Source of the DNA: Drosophila pseudoobscura
Taxonomy: Eukaryota; Arthropoda; Insecta; Diptera; Drosophilidae
DNA: 64,000 bases
Assembly: GCF_009870125.1 (NCBI RefSeq)
Contig: NC_046680.1
Span: 8,742,001 to 8,806,000 of the forward strand
Direction of reading: 5' to 3'
In this document: positions 23,881-35,927 of the stretch, piece after piece
Position numbering within the stretch: position 1 is the stretch's first letter
Layout: each line of letters begins with the position of its first letter
The notes under the pieces: model-generated
Seen by the model: only the letters and a program-made list of their open reading frames with translations
Databases searched by the model: none
What the model was told of the DNA's origin: nothing
Program-made: the position numbers and the translations under genes

Positions 23881-26800
23881 ACGGCAGCGACAGCATGTGC
23901 ATATCCAGGATGTAGTGCATTTGCCACAGCATTCGTTTTTGCCACAGGCCCACACCGACTACGGGAACGAGGTGAGTTACACGACAAAGTTTATAGAGCC
24001 ACTTGAATCTTCTGATACCATTTGGTGTCCTTCCAGATTACGCAGGAGATTCTGGGCGAAGCCGTGCCCATGTCAGCTGCCGAAATGGAGGTATCCAGCA
24101 CCGTGATCACCAACAGTAGCAACAGCAACGACAGCAGCAACAATCTGAGCCTCAATCAGCCGATGCAGCCACAGCAGAATGCTCCAGCGGTTGCGCCACA
24201 GCAACGCCAGATTCTGGTTGATTCCAATGGTCAGATTATTGGCAACTTTCTGTTGCAACAGCAGCAGCAACGTCAACACCAGCAGCAACATCAACAGCAG
24301 CAGCAGCTGCTTCAGCAATTCACACTGCAAGCAGCGGCCGCACAGCAACAACAGCAGCAACAGCAGGCGACGAGTAGCAATGCTTTGGCCAAAACTCTGC
24401 CTGTAACGCTACGCAATGGAACCCAACAGTTTTTGTCGCCCAACTTGATCGCCCAGCAACAGCAGCAGCAACTTGAGCAACAGCAGCAGCAGGCAGTGCA
24501 ACAGAAGCAGCAGCTACAGCAATTTGCCCTGCAACAGGCACAGCTCCATCAGCGGCAGCTGATGGCTCAAGCCGCCAACAACAATCTGCTCCAACAGCAG
24601 CAGCAACAGCAACACCAGCAGCAGCAGCAGACTGTTGTCCCCGCAGCAGCGCAGCCCAAATTTATAGCCAAGCCATTGAATATTATTTCCATGACGCGGC
24701 CCGCCGCCAGTGCGTTACCCATTACGGCAGCAACAACAGCAAACACCACAACAATTCCGTCCGCCTATGCTAATGTTGTTGCCGTAACAGCCGCGCCACA
24801 GCCCCAGCCCCAGCCGCCACCGCCCTCAGTAGCAACATCAGTAGCAGTGCCTCAACAGCAGTCGCAGGCCCTTCAGCATCCCCAGCAGCAGCTGTCCAAT
24901 CACAATAGCAATATGCAGCAGTTGCCGACATTACCAAGCGTTCTAACGATGAAAACGCTGCCTCCCTCGGGGGTGCCGACGACCATTGCCCAGCAGCGAT
25001 TGCAACCGAAGATGCCGACGGGCAAGGGACGCAAGGCCACCAGCAATAGGCTGCCCCCAGGGGCCGTTAATCTCGAGCGAAGCTATCAAATCTGCCAGGC
25101 CGTCATCCAGAACAGTCCAAATCGTGAGAATCTAAAAGCACAGCTGCGTCCCCCCGCGGCCATACTCAACCAGCATCAGCAGCCAACGGTAGTGACCACA
25201 ACGGCAACACCTGTGAGCAGCCCGCTGAATGTGTCAACTGTGGCTGCCACACCCTTGTCGAACATGACGGCGGCTTCCGCGAATGTGGTCGCCGCACCCG
25301 CGGCGGCAGCTCCCATTCAGAATATGCTAAAGCCGGAGGAACTGCTGGTTGGTGGAGCAGCTGCCACTGGAGCCCTGCCCGCCGGCCTGCCGCCCAATTT
25401 GATGGGCGTTGGACGTCCGGGAGTGTACAAGGTGAACATTTATTTAAATTTCCTTTTGAGACCATTTTCAATCAACAATTTGTGTCGTCTGCAGGTCATT
25501 GGTCCTCGCATGAGCGGCTTTCCGCGTAAGAAATATGTCCAGAGGAAGCCATCACCCAACACACTGATACGTCATGTGTTTAGTCCGGGACCTGGAGCGG
25601 CCAATGCCACGCCCCAGCAGCTTCAGATACTCCAGCAGCAGCAGCAGCAACAGCAGGCGGCGACATTGCCAGTGGCACAGACCCAGCCACAGCCACCCGC
25701 GGCACCAGAGCAGTTGATCCATCAGAACGGCAGTGGACAGTACGTGTTGGTGCATCGCGCCACTGTGGGTGCGGCCGACAACCAGGCGCCAAGGGCGTCC
25801 AGTGCCCCGCCACTGCATCAGAATCAGGTAAGTGTTTGGAAGCGGTTCTCTTGTTGATATACATATCTAATGATTATTGTGCATTGGCAGTTTGTCACCG
25901 TTCAGAATCCGCTGCACAGCCTGAATGGCCTGCCAATGGGCGGACGCGGGCGTCCCGCATCGGTGGATAATACAGCGGGCAGCGGCAACGTTATGGCGCC
26001 GGCAATTACTGCCACCGAGGTCCTGCACCATCACCATCTTAATCACAATCACAATCACGAGCTGCAACAACAGCAGCACCAGCAGCATCAGCAGCAACAG
26101 CAACAGCATCATCAGCAGATGGGAAATGTTGGCAATGTGGGCGCCGCCGCGAATATTGTGCGGCGCAATATCGCTGCAGGTAAATTGGTGTATTATTAGT
26201 GGTTAGCGAGGTACGTCTTTCAAATCACCTTCATCCATCATCCTTCAATCTTGAGTGGGTTCAATCCATGAAACCATGATTAATTGGCACGCAGTCATTA
26301 GTTTGTTGCGTAGATTTGTTAGAGTTACTCGTACCCTAGGACCCAGCCACAGGTTGGTTCTGTCTTTGGTTCTGATTTTTGATTGTATGGATAGATAGAT
26401 TACTTGCATGTCTCATCAGGGGCTCATTCAGCTTTGAACTGCCTCTAAAACTTGTTTATATTTTTATAGAACTTATAATTTGTTAGTAAGTATGTAATCC
26501 ACATGAGAATCCCTTTGCTTCAGTGTTTCATATATCGAATTCCTTTTCTTGGCAGGATCCACCAACATCACCTACATCGATGGCAGCAACAACAATTCAA
26601 CAGCCGCCACCGCCGCTCTCATGGAAGCAGCCGCCGGCAACAACTACATAGTGACCACAGCCGCAGCACCAACCGCGGCCACGCCAACAGTCATTCAGCA
26701 ACAGCAGCCACCGCTGCAACAGCCGCAACAACAGGCTGTGCATCCTCTGCTGCAGCTACGTCAAAGTGGGGAGAACACACCGCCGGGCAGCGAGGCTGCA

Positions 26801-26926
26801 ACAGCACCGGCCAACAACTGCGCCTGCTCGCTGAACGCAATGGTTATTTGCCAGCAGTGCGGAGCCTTCTGTCACGACGACTGCATCGGTGCGGCCAAGC
26901 TGTGTGTGTCCTGTGGAATCAGATGA
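20704..26926 (+). CDS. Asx: Asx, Additional sex combs (ASXL family)
   Basis: Complete gene for the nuclear cofactor that activates the H2A deubiquitinase Calypso/BAP1 in the PR-DUB complex; genetically an Enhancer of Trithorax and Polycomb. Coding exons: 20704-20936, 21008-22037, 22099-22858, 23103-23971, 24037-25431, 25495-25827, 25891-26179 and 26556-26926, all with consistent phases, 1759 residues. Start ATG gives [10 protein letters not shown]. The ASXH/DEUBAD domain spans about residues 220-360, from [18 protein letters not shown] through [18 protein letters not shown] to [11 protein letters not shown] basic stretch KPRRRSNKK precedes it. A C-terminal atypical PHD finger occupies the last 35 residues, with [16 protein letters not shown] and CVSCG cysteines. 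Between them lie alanine runs and very long poly-Q tracts (residues about 700-960), which explain its greater length than the roughly 1670-residue melanogaster protein. The 63-nt intron 25432-25494 is in frame and stop-free, so its retention would add 21 residues. Confidence 0.95.
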
Positions 26927-28320
26927 GTGCCGGACCCCCTGCCGATCGCCCATGTGAACAACGTATTATAGTAATATAGAGACCCCCCACCCCCCCATAG
27001 ACATGTAGACTAGAATGCAATGGCTATATACATATGAGTATGTATCCCAATAGACAGACACACTATAGCGCAAGTGCAGAGGCTTACGCACAGCAGAACC
27101 AGCAGCAATACCAGTCCTGTTCACAGGCACAGCCACAGGCCCAGTCCCAGCCCAGGGCACACACACAAAGCCAAGGCAACAGATAGATATATATCATAAA
27201 TATATACACATATGTGTGTATATTTTAGACCGATCAAAGACCCATGTAAACTAAGTAACCTTGCAGTTCTTACAACTTTTTGTATAAAGCCAAAAAGAGT
27301 ACGAAGAGGAGGAGAAGGAGGTGGAAGAACGCTTAAAGGGCAAACAAACGAGTGTTGTGTATTTTGTGCTTGTTGCATATCCCTAAAGATACTCGTGGTT
27401 TTTGTGATTGTTTAAGGATATCTCAAGCACACTAAAAAATAAAAAGCAAAAAACAAACAATCTATAAACTCTCAGTGTAATTACAAGAAAACATACAAAA
27501 AGAAAAAGAAAAACAAGATGGAAAAGAAAACGAAAACGTAAAAACAAAAGGCAAACGTAAAGCATAAAAAACAGATTAGATTATATGTAATGTATATATT
27601 TATGTTTAAATTAATTGTACCATATGGATAGAAATCATAGTTTGGCATCTGTCTGGCACCCCCTATGAAGACTATATTTTTATAATTTATTCGCGCATGT
27701 GCGAAGTTCGTTTGGTTTGTTCTATGAATATAAGAACTTCATATTGATGTATATGAGATATATATATATATATATATACATATATATACATACTTTACTG
27801 TGTAATTTATAAACTAATTGGAGTGTATAACGCCTGGGCCCAGCGCCTAGTTCTTAAGTTCTTATACTGTAATTTTAGCCTAAGTTCTAAGTATTCTCCA
27901 CCAGACAAATCACCCGCACCCACACTCACACCCGAGCCTAGAAACGACTCTCCATATCCACACCATTTCTTTAGCATATAGCGCATAAACGTAATTCTAA
28001 TTCACGAAAATAATTTCAAAACAAAGCCCCCTATACATTAAGAAAAACTGTTGATAAAAAAACAATACAAAGGCAATGCAAATGATAAACGAAAGAACGA
28101 AAGAAGGAAACAAAACTGCAAAAGAGAGAACGAAAACCGCATAGATAATAGCAAGTCAAAATCAGAAGCAACAAAGTTACGATTATGATGAGGTTAAACA
28201 AAATTCAAAACAATACCTAAGCAAAGAACAAGAACAACAGAACATTCTGCTCCTAGATGCACCTCACTGCAAAATTAACCAATACATAAACATAATTACA
28301 AATAAATTTGAGAAAAAAAG
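26927..28320 (+). other. Asx 3'UTR
   Basis: AT-rich non-coding sequence without credible ORFs follows the stop. It contains an (AT)n stretch near 27763-27777 and poly-A-rich blocks. AATAAA at 28301-28306 is a good end signal, giving a 3'UTR of about 1.4 kb. Confidence 0.6.
28301..28306 (+). terminator. Poly(A) signal candidate for Asx
   Basis: Canonical AATAAA in an A-rich context. An earlier AATAAA near 27437 could serve a shorter isoform. Confidence 0.45.
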
Positions 28321-28735
28321 AAAGTGATGTGAAGAAGTAGAAATTTCTAAGGGGATAACGCCTCAGAGCTCACTGTTCATAGCGTGGTATTCTTCTATGG
28401 AAGAAGGAAATAATCTATCTGCAGAGTATTCACAGACTGACCCACTTTCTTTTGATTATTTTATTCGTTACTTGGATTCAATTATGGAAAGGTTTTTGCC
28501 CAAATATTGACGGGCTTCAATGCCTTATAGCCCTGTTTGATGTTTGATAGATTCATTAATGACAGAATAACTTTGGTTTTTTATAATTTTATAATTCCTT
28601 TTGTTTTTGTTTTTATTAAGGAGAAAAAAATACAACTTTGTTTCGTTCGGATGGTTGTAACTTTACTTTACGAAGTATTCAGTCCATTTCTAAATGTTAG
28701 AAATTCTCTAACTAAGCACAGGGTACGGTATAGGT

Positions 28736-31423
28736 TTAAGCCCTGATGTCCTTGTAGTGCTTGTCCTCGTCGCTCTTGTCCAGCTTGATCGAGTACTTGC
28801 CGATGAGGGAGCCCTCAACGTCGGCCTGGCCATCGGGATTGAATTGGGGTCCATCACCAATATCCTGCATCTCGTCCTTGAGCACCCTGTAGCCGTCCTT
28901 ATCGGCGATATAGTGAACTGTGCGCTTCACGAATCCATCCGTGTAGCTGTACGAGCCTCTGACGGTGCCCCCATCGCGCTCCTCTGTCCTCGTATTCTGG
29001 TTGTCGTTGATTTGATCGTCGATGTTGGAGCTGAAGGAGTACTGTGCATTTTCGTTCTGCTGGCGCTCCAACTCTAATCTGTCCTCCTCATCCTGATCGA
29101 TCTGAAATCGGAGAGAAATAATTGTTATTAATCAACCTGATCGAAGTGAGACTCAAGCCCCTTTTTTTCCAATTAAATATTCATGTGATTTAAATAAAAT
29201 ATGAATCTGATTTCAAGGTGAATACCGCATCATTTCTGTTCGGTCTGTCAGACCTCTGCATTTCCCCTTCCTTTGCACATATGACATCATGTGGGGATTT
29301 TCTATACTGACTAATGACCCAATGAACCTTGCTAACTATTGAGCGTATAGACATCTGTCAGATACGGTTATATAATAATTTTACATGATCTTGCGATCTA
29401 CAAGGTTTATGCAAGCCAGAAAGATCATCGCCATGGAAAAACCGGAATGAAAAGTGTTTTTGATACCCATATATTGTCAAGTATTGAAAAATTTCGCGCA
29501 TCCGAAAGTGCTGATTGGTGCTATGGACAAAGAATGTTCCCATTGTCATTCCAACATGAATCGGATGATATGTGATGCGCATCAGGCCAACTAGCAACTG
29601 CTGATACGTTTTCGCGAATGATTATCACAACTTGTAACGATCGTGTAAACCTAATCTTAGCTGCAACGAGTATGACTCAACAGAGCGAACGAAACGTTGA
29701 TTGCGATGTTTTGACACATTATTTCTGTTCTCCTTCCCCAAGCATATTCAATTTGTCTTCTGCTTGAATGCATGAACGGAAGCAGTAATTGAAAAATGTG
29801 TCGATGTATTCCAGTTATCTGCTTGGTTTGGGGTCTCGTCGGTAGGCTAAATGCTCTACTGAAGAAACTACCTTCGTTGAATGGTAAGGATTACAAGGAA
29901 CTTCCACAACATCAAATCCCCACAGAATTTATTTGAATACTCAAATAAAATAATATATTTGTATTAGTTGGTCTTTTCTATCATAACTTGTATCTTGTAT
30001 GTATCTTCTACATCCTTCTTCCATGATTCGCTATACATATCGTGGGCTTGCGGGTAGCGTCTACAGCTATCGGCTATCCCGATCCTAGCTATATGTAAAT
30101 TCAAAGTCAAAATGATAAGTTTTCGCTGTTGTTGGGGTGGAATATTTTTTCTTTCCTTTGTTTTAGTATCACGCGTCAAGGCGAGGCGTGGCAAAGGCAA
30201 GGTGGGGAAGTAGTCTTAATACTACAAAAAAACTGTAAAAAAACAGAAAAAAACTAACGATAAATAACCTGAAAACTTGTTCGGTCAGATCGAAACGGCT
30301 GTGTGTCGGCATATAAAGCCCGACGAGCGGCAGTCGATGTTGACTATAGTAACCAAGCGGACGTTCAACTGTTCAAAACAAATATACCAACAATTATAAT
30401 CATGGGTAGGTGTTATGAAAGCGAATGAGTGCCAAATGCGGAACCATAAAGAATGCGGCTTTCATTAAACGTTCACATTCAAATTTACAGTTCGACTGTG
30501 CTTTCTATCGCTCCTGATTGCTGCCTGTGTGGTGGCAACACTGGCTGCCAGCGGTAAGTACAGTACAGCTTTCTCGCTGGCAAGCTTTCGCTGGAGCTTT
30601 CCTAACATTTCACCTCACCCTTGCCGCCAACAGATTGTCCTTCCTCGACCAAAGTCCAGAACTGTACGCCCAAGTGCCTGCACGACAGCGAGTGCAGTGC
30701 CATCGGTGGCAAGTGCTGCCCAAATCTGTGCAACGGACGAAGCTGTGTCCAGCCTAATCAGCTGGGCAACTCTGGTGGAGACAAGTCGCCCTTCGGCAGC
30801 AAGAATAGTAAGTGTTACCCCTCATACATGCAGACTACTGATCTCATCCTTTGGAAGAGATTTGCCTGAAATATGGCAGAATCTGTTAATCGGATCTGCG
30901 TCCATATCTTCAAAGTTTTTGTGAAAAGCGATTTGGTTCTTCACGAACGTTCTTAAGTTAAAGTTTGAGGATCAAACCATCAAACCTCACAGAGTATAGT
31001 TTAGTATGCTTCTATCGATTCCTTCCCACCTAATCGATCTGGAGCTGTGGGTGACTAAAGTTAGCCTTTAACTGTTTCTAATATGATTGTACTTCTGTTT
31101 AATTCCTAGCTGGAGCTACGGGCAGCTATTGTGGCAATGTCAAGTGCAGCAGCTTCGAGAAGTGCGATATGGATCGCAGCACCAAGCGTCCCAAGTGCGT
31201 GCGATCTTGAGAACACCCAACCCCATACCCATTCCCACCCCCACCTAATATAGCCACTAAAACACCAACAGCAACGCGATTAAACTTGTTTGTTTGTCAC
31301 TAAATTAAGATTTTCCATGTGGTTTTCCTTTGTTCAGGGGAGTTTTCTCTTTTCTTTAACACTCACGGGTGCGGAGAGGACAACGGTAGCCAGCAGGCTG
31401 GCGATCAACACGAATTTGAACAT
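28736..31423 (-). CDS. Cpr51A: Cpr51A, RR-type cuticular protein
   Basis: Secreted structural protein of chitinous cuticle. Exon 1 (31423-31367) encodes a 19-residue signal peptide (MFKFVLIASLLATVVLSAP) ending exactly at a GTGAGT donor. Exon 2 (29101-28736) follows a TTTCAG acceptor in phase 0 and carries the rest, for 140 residues in total. The Rebers-Riddiford chitin-binding region runs from AQYSFSSNIDDQ through GGTVRGSYSYTDG to HYIADKDGYRV, about residues 38-95. The signal-peptide/intron layout is typical of CPR genes. The 2265-bp intron is unusually large for this family and contains another gene on the opposite strand. A TATA box on the minus strand (31532-31524) and AATAAA on the minus strand at 28617-28612 fit. 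The symbol rests on synteny next to Asx plus RR type. Confidence 0.88.
29796..30213 (+). CDS. Candidate two-exon small cationic secreted peptide
   Basis: I do not recognise this gene. Exon 1 (29796-29883) starts with ATG and encodes a signal-like N-terminus (MCRCIPVICLVWGLVGRLNA) followed by LLKKLPSLN, up to a GTAAGG donor. After a 283-nt intron, a strong pyrimidine-rich acceptor (CTTTGTTTTAG) leads to exon 2 (30167-30213), encoding a basic tail VSRVKARRGKGKVGK and TAG. The phases agree, giving 44 residues. Reading through the donor instead gives a 46-residue ORF. The mature part would be strongly basic. It lies inside the Cpr51A intron, about 190 bp upstream of the WAP gene and on the same strand. 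No TATA box is evident. It could be chance. Confidence 0.25.
30311..30336 (+). promoter_or_regulatory. TATA box and initiator of the WAP-like gene
   Basis: ATATAAA at 30311-30317 lies about 20 bp before CAGTCG (30331-30336), which resembles the arthropod initiator. The start codon follows about 70 bp later. Confidence 0.6.
30402..31210 (+). CDS. Small secreted WAP-type cysteine-rich protein, nested in Cpr51A intron
   Basis: Four exons: 30402-30405 (ATG plus one base), 30491-30553, 30634-30807 and 31110-31210, with GTAGGT, GTAAGT and GTAAGT donors, giving 113 residues. Exon 2 encodes a signal peptide (MVRLCFLSLLIAACVVATLAAS). Exon 3 carries a whey-acidic-protein-like core: DCPSSTKVQNCTPKC, then HDSECSAIGGKCCPNLC and a final Cys. 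This is the CxxDxxC...KCC..C pattern of WAP domains, which in other animals act as protease inhibitors or antimicrobials. Exon 4 adds a second cysteine module, YCGNVKCSSFEKCD...CVRS. Function here is unknown. The split start codon, TATA box and size resemble fly immune- or cuticle-associated secreted genes. The whole gene is inside the Cpr51A intron on the opposite strand. ATTAAA at 31279-31284 is a possible poly(A) signal. Confidence 0.85.
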
Positions 31424-31523
31424 TTCGATTGGGTTGATGAACTACAAGTCTTCACTGGACTGGATGTGTGTTGGCGCTGCAAGTGATTTTGTACTATGGA
31501 TCGTTGGCTGGCTGGTAGCCGGG

Positions 31524-31532
31524 CTTTTATAT
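31524..31532 (-). promoter_or_regulatory. TATA box of Cpr51A
   Basis: On the minus strand ATATAAAAG lies about 100 bp upstream of the Cpr51A ATG, leaving room for a short 5'UTR. No other TATA-like sequence is closer. Confidence 0.55.
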
Positions 31533-34500
31533 CACACTTGAGACCGAACCGGCCCAAAAGCAGCAGCACCAGCAGCTCGAGCAGCACCGGCAGCTGCGTC
31601 AGCGTCGGTGTTGCCTTTTCCCCTGCTGCCACTTCACCAATTTTGGCTTTGGCTTTGGCCTGGCTGTTTACATACATATTTGACAAGCCAGAGATCTTCC
31701 CCTTACCAGATCGGACCCAAGCGTGGTGGTTGTTGTTTTTTGGGGGGGAAAACTCACAAAATTTCAAATGGAATTTTGCAATCGTTTAAGGGGGGGTCTC
31801 TTCGAGTGGCCCGAGGCTGTAAGCTGCAATTCGGTTTGCATGGTGTAGATGGGGCCCTGAAGAAGATTGAATGGGGAATCGGTGCATTGCGTAAGACTCG
31901 CGTGGTGCGGTGCGATGCGGTTCGGGCTGGGTCCCATCTCGGCTTCAAGGTCAGTTGGTCAACCAGTTTCGATCTCGGCCAGTTCCAAAAGGTGCACTTA
32001 CCCTACTGCCTATTCTGTTTCATCTTCTTCTGCATCTCCTTCTCGTGCAAGCGCTCTTTTTTCTGTAGTCTCGTTTTTGTTTTGCTTTTTTTTTTGGTCA
32101 ACTTATGTAATTTATGTGAAGTTTTGTGCAAATTGAAAGCCTCGATGGTGTGTCTCGGTCGGGTCTGTTTGAGTTTGTGTTTTATTTCTCTTTCTTTCGC
32201 TTACGAGGAAGTAAGTGGAGCATTACGTTGCGTCTGGGGCGGGGGCACCCTTTGGTTAAGGCAACGCCATAACCACTCACCAACAGCTGGGACTCTGCCT
32301 AGAGATTGGGATTGGGATTGGGACTGGAGCCTGCGAATGGCACTGGGGACTGCAATTTTCGGCTTCGCCCCAATCTGGAGATCTACAGTGGGGCGTACTG
32401 GCACAGGATGTTGGGCAATCTTGGTAGCAGCCTCAGATAAAACAGATAAAACATTCGAGGAACCATGGAGAAAAAGTCAGAAAAAGATTCAATGAATACA
32501 TTTCGTTTGCTAAGAATAATATTTATTAAACATTTATTCAGATATATTTATTTAATTAATGCTAATTCTTCCCTCACTTTTTTTAAAGCAATAAACTGAA
32601 ATTTATGAGGCCTAAATTATACTTGATTGTATTTTAATTTTAATTTTTTCTTTACCCTTGCCAAAAGGTTTACCAAATGAATTACTAAATAAATGACTTT
32701 AAAATTTTGTAAGGGGCTCTGCGTACTCTGTTCGGCATAAAGTGAACTCTCGAGAATTCTCTCAACAGACATTTTATCACGTATCCGACCGTAAGGTACG
32801 TTCTACCAGTAGGACGGACCGATTTGGGCATGCCCAACCGACTCTGGCCCACTGTCCGAGTGCTTGGTTTATTTGTTGTACATCCGTTCGTTCCACTTTC
32901 GATTCGTTTCCCCATCCAGAGCCACCACGGAGCTTCCCTCCATTCACCCACCTGCCGATCGACTCTGCCGCTGCCGCTGCCCCTTTCACTGCTGGCTTTC
33001 TATGAATCGTATGGAGGGAGCATATGGGTAGTCTTTGTAGTATTGTATTGTAGATGTAATAACAGTTTAGTAAACTTATTTTGCTTTTATGTGTGTTATT
33101 TCAACGCCGCAACGCAACGTTGCAGTGGCACCAATTTCGTTTGAGATAATATCCAGGCGTCTCTCGGAGATGGAAGACAAGCGGCTTTTTGTTGTAGTTG
33201 TTGTTATACCCTGCCAGAGGGTGGGTTTTTTTGGCACAATATTTAATCAAGAATTTAAATAAAATGAAGACTTGTCCATAAATAATCCCCTCAAAAATAC
33301 TTGGTACTATGCGTAGAAAGGGTATACAAACATCGTATAGGGTATGCGAGAGCCCACTTTCTTGTTGGTTTTTGCTTATGTTTTGCCTAAAATTGAAATC
33401 AATATAAAAAGCTCAAGGTGAGAGACCGCATCAACTCGATGTAGCCATGTAGTCTTCGTCTCACACACGCAACGCCCCATCATCGGTGCGTCGTTGGCTT
33501 GGTTTACCGATAATTTTATAATTATACTTTGTTGCCTTAATGATGGCCAATAGCGCAGCGACAGAGAGGAGGGGGCAGGAAGCTTCAAACATTTGCCATA
33601 TTTACGACTCTATTTGGACTCTGCCTGCGCCCTTCCTTCATTCCTCTTTCTTCACAAATTAGCACGCTCCTATCACCATCACCATCACCCCGTCTCCTGC
33701 TTCCACTCTTCCGACGGACATTTGCATGTTAACACCCCGACCCGCAATGGGAGTGGGAGAGCGGGACTCTCTTGGGCGTTTACGTTGACAAATTGCTTTG
33801 GGGGCGCTCTCTTTTATCGGCCGCTCTTATGCAAATGTGCTTTTTATTTTGTTTTTCGGGCCTGTCTGCTGTGGGTTGGCCGGCTCTTGGATTTAGCTCA
33901 GGGCTATGGCTATGGATATTTGACATTTTCAATCAAAATTTGTTAATTATTTATTGGAGTTTGGAGACGATGATGACCCAGTCATACAAATGATGTCTGT
34001 GAGGGCGAGTCGCGTTCGTTGTTTTTTGTTGTTTTCTTCTCTATATGGGCGATTCAATGACCTTTCGATTTGCATTTTGGGCATTGTCGATCGATACGCA
34101 TAATGGGACTTAATAATCCATTGAAGATTCATCAATTAATCGGATTTAGTGGGATAAGTATTTATGGAGGGGGGATCGTTTTGTTTTGTTACCATCTCAA
34201 GTGGAGATGATGGACTGCCACGGCTAATGTAGAATAGCATATAATTAATGTACATTAATTATTATTACGCGCACTGCTTGAAGCCAAGTAATATTAATAC
34301 GCGTTTTGAAGCATTTCCTCAGTGGAGCCAGTGAATCACTTGTTTTCCTCTGGAAATAAATCCGATTTATAAGCCATCGCATAAATTTCCAGCTTTAACA
34401 GCTGTCCTCGCACTTGGCAGCAGACACTGTATATACGCACAAATTTCAAGGACAACTCGGCAAAAGTAACCCGCAAAACGTATACTTATACTTATGCATA

Positions 34501-35927
34501 CATATACATAATATACATACTTATATTTGACTGCTGACATTTAGAAGAGGAATATAAGAAGCTTGATGTCGGCGTCGCCGGGTGCGTGCGCTCGAAAGGA
34601 ATGCAATAAGAGAAAATGTGCGAAAAAAAAAGACAGGAAGAGCAGCAGCAGAGGCTCGAATTATGCACAGACACACACACAACACACACGCACACATTTG
34701 CCTACAAAGAAACGAACGCAAAGCGCCAAGGTAAATTAATATTAGTGGGTAAGGCCACACAAGCTCGTGCAAATAGTAAAGCACTGCAAACGAAAGTTTT
34801 TGATGCAAAATATCTCAGACAGACGCTGTAATTCGCTATGTAATTTAGGAATTAAAATATAATTTGAATAGTTTTTGGCACCATACCCACTGCATAACAT
34901 ATCTCTTGAATGTAAGGAGAGCAAGGTGCTGGGTGAAGAGAGCGAGAGAACTGGAGAACGGGACAGAGTAAACATTAAAATATGTGTAGCAAATATTTTC
35001 CCAAGCACTTCCTTCTACACAGCCAACCATACGCATGTGTTTGTAAATATATATGTATGTATGTACTGAAAATACATGCAATCCCTGCACCCATAAAGAA
35101 ATGGGAACAAATGGAAGCTTCCAGATACTTATGTACATACATATGTACATATCTCAAGGCAGGTTTGGCCAGTTTTAGATTCACTTTATTTTTTGTAAAA
35201 GAAATTTTATATAAAACCAGTTTAAATTAATATAAATAGATTACTGGAGCTGTGACAAAATGTATGCCACATGTTTAAGTGTAGAAAAAGTAATGCCACT
35301 TAATTGCTCCAACTTTGTATCCACTTTAAATCGGGAAACACTTGCAGGAGCTGAAAAAAAACTTGTTCTTTCGTCTCTTTTACGCGGGATAATGTTTCAT
35401 GGTCTCACGTTCCGACTTTAGTCAACGTTAATTGCATTATTCATAGCATTTAATTTTATTTTGCTTGTGCACTTTTTTTTGGTTTTTCAGTTTTTTACTC
35501 GACCTACCTCAAGGCTCACAAAGCACTTAGCAGCAGCCCTAGAAGGCTGTATGTAGGGGGGGCGGCAGGGGCCCCTAAAGACCCTCATATGCATGAGAGC
35601 GAAAGGAGCAACAGCAGGGCAAACAGCTGTAAGCGATACTGGGAGAATGCGGTGTGCGGTGCGGAAGAGAGAGAGAGAGAGCGAGAGAGTACGAAGTTAT
35701 CAAAAGTAATTATCAACAAAAGACAGAAACAATGGCAGAACTAGGATTATGGAGGGTTTTTTTTTGGACCACACTAGCGGATTATGAGGGGGGATGTGCA
35801 GTGTGCAGTGTGTGGTGGGGTCGGTGGAGTGCATAAATCTGGGGTTAATTAAGTTGGATGGAAACTCAGTTGGAAAAACATACAAATTCCCCTTTTAGCA
35901 GTTTATTTCGACATTTTTGGTACGTTT
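31533..35927. other. Intergenic stretch, Cpr51A to the 35.9 kb candidate
   Basis: No supported gene. A long + strand frame at 31608-32495 is low-complexity and is rejected. The stretch contains a dispersed-repeat remnant (33185-33374), a GGGATT run near 32306-32324, several CA microsatellites (34673-34697) and ACATACATATGTACAT palindromes around 35135-35151. Confidence 0.6.
33185..33374. repeat. Remnant of a dispersed Drosophila repeat
   Basis: The segment begins GTTGTTATACCCTGCCAGAGGG and ends with AAAGGGTATACAAACATCG followed by GGGTATGCGAGAGCC and CACTTTCTTGTT. This opening hairpin and pyrimidine-rich ending recur all over Drosophila genomes in short non-autonomous elements (DINE-1/Helitron type and relatives). 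It is non-coding. I am sure it is a dispersed repeat type but not of the exact family. Confidence 0.5.

Noticed and set aside
31608..32495. 295-codon open frame on the + strand
   Set aside because: Composition is driven by poly-T, GGGATT repeats (alternating Asp-Trp) and Cys/Trp runs, and it begins in the Cpr51A upstream region. No domain and no supporting start or splice context.
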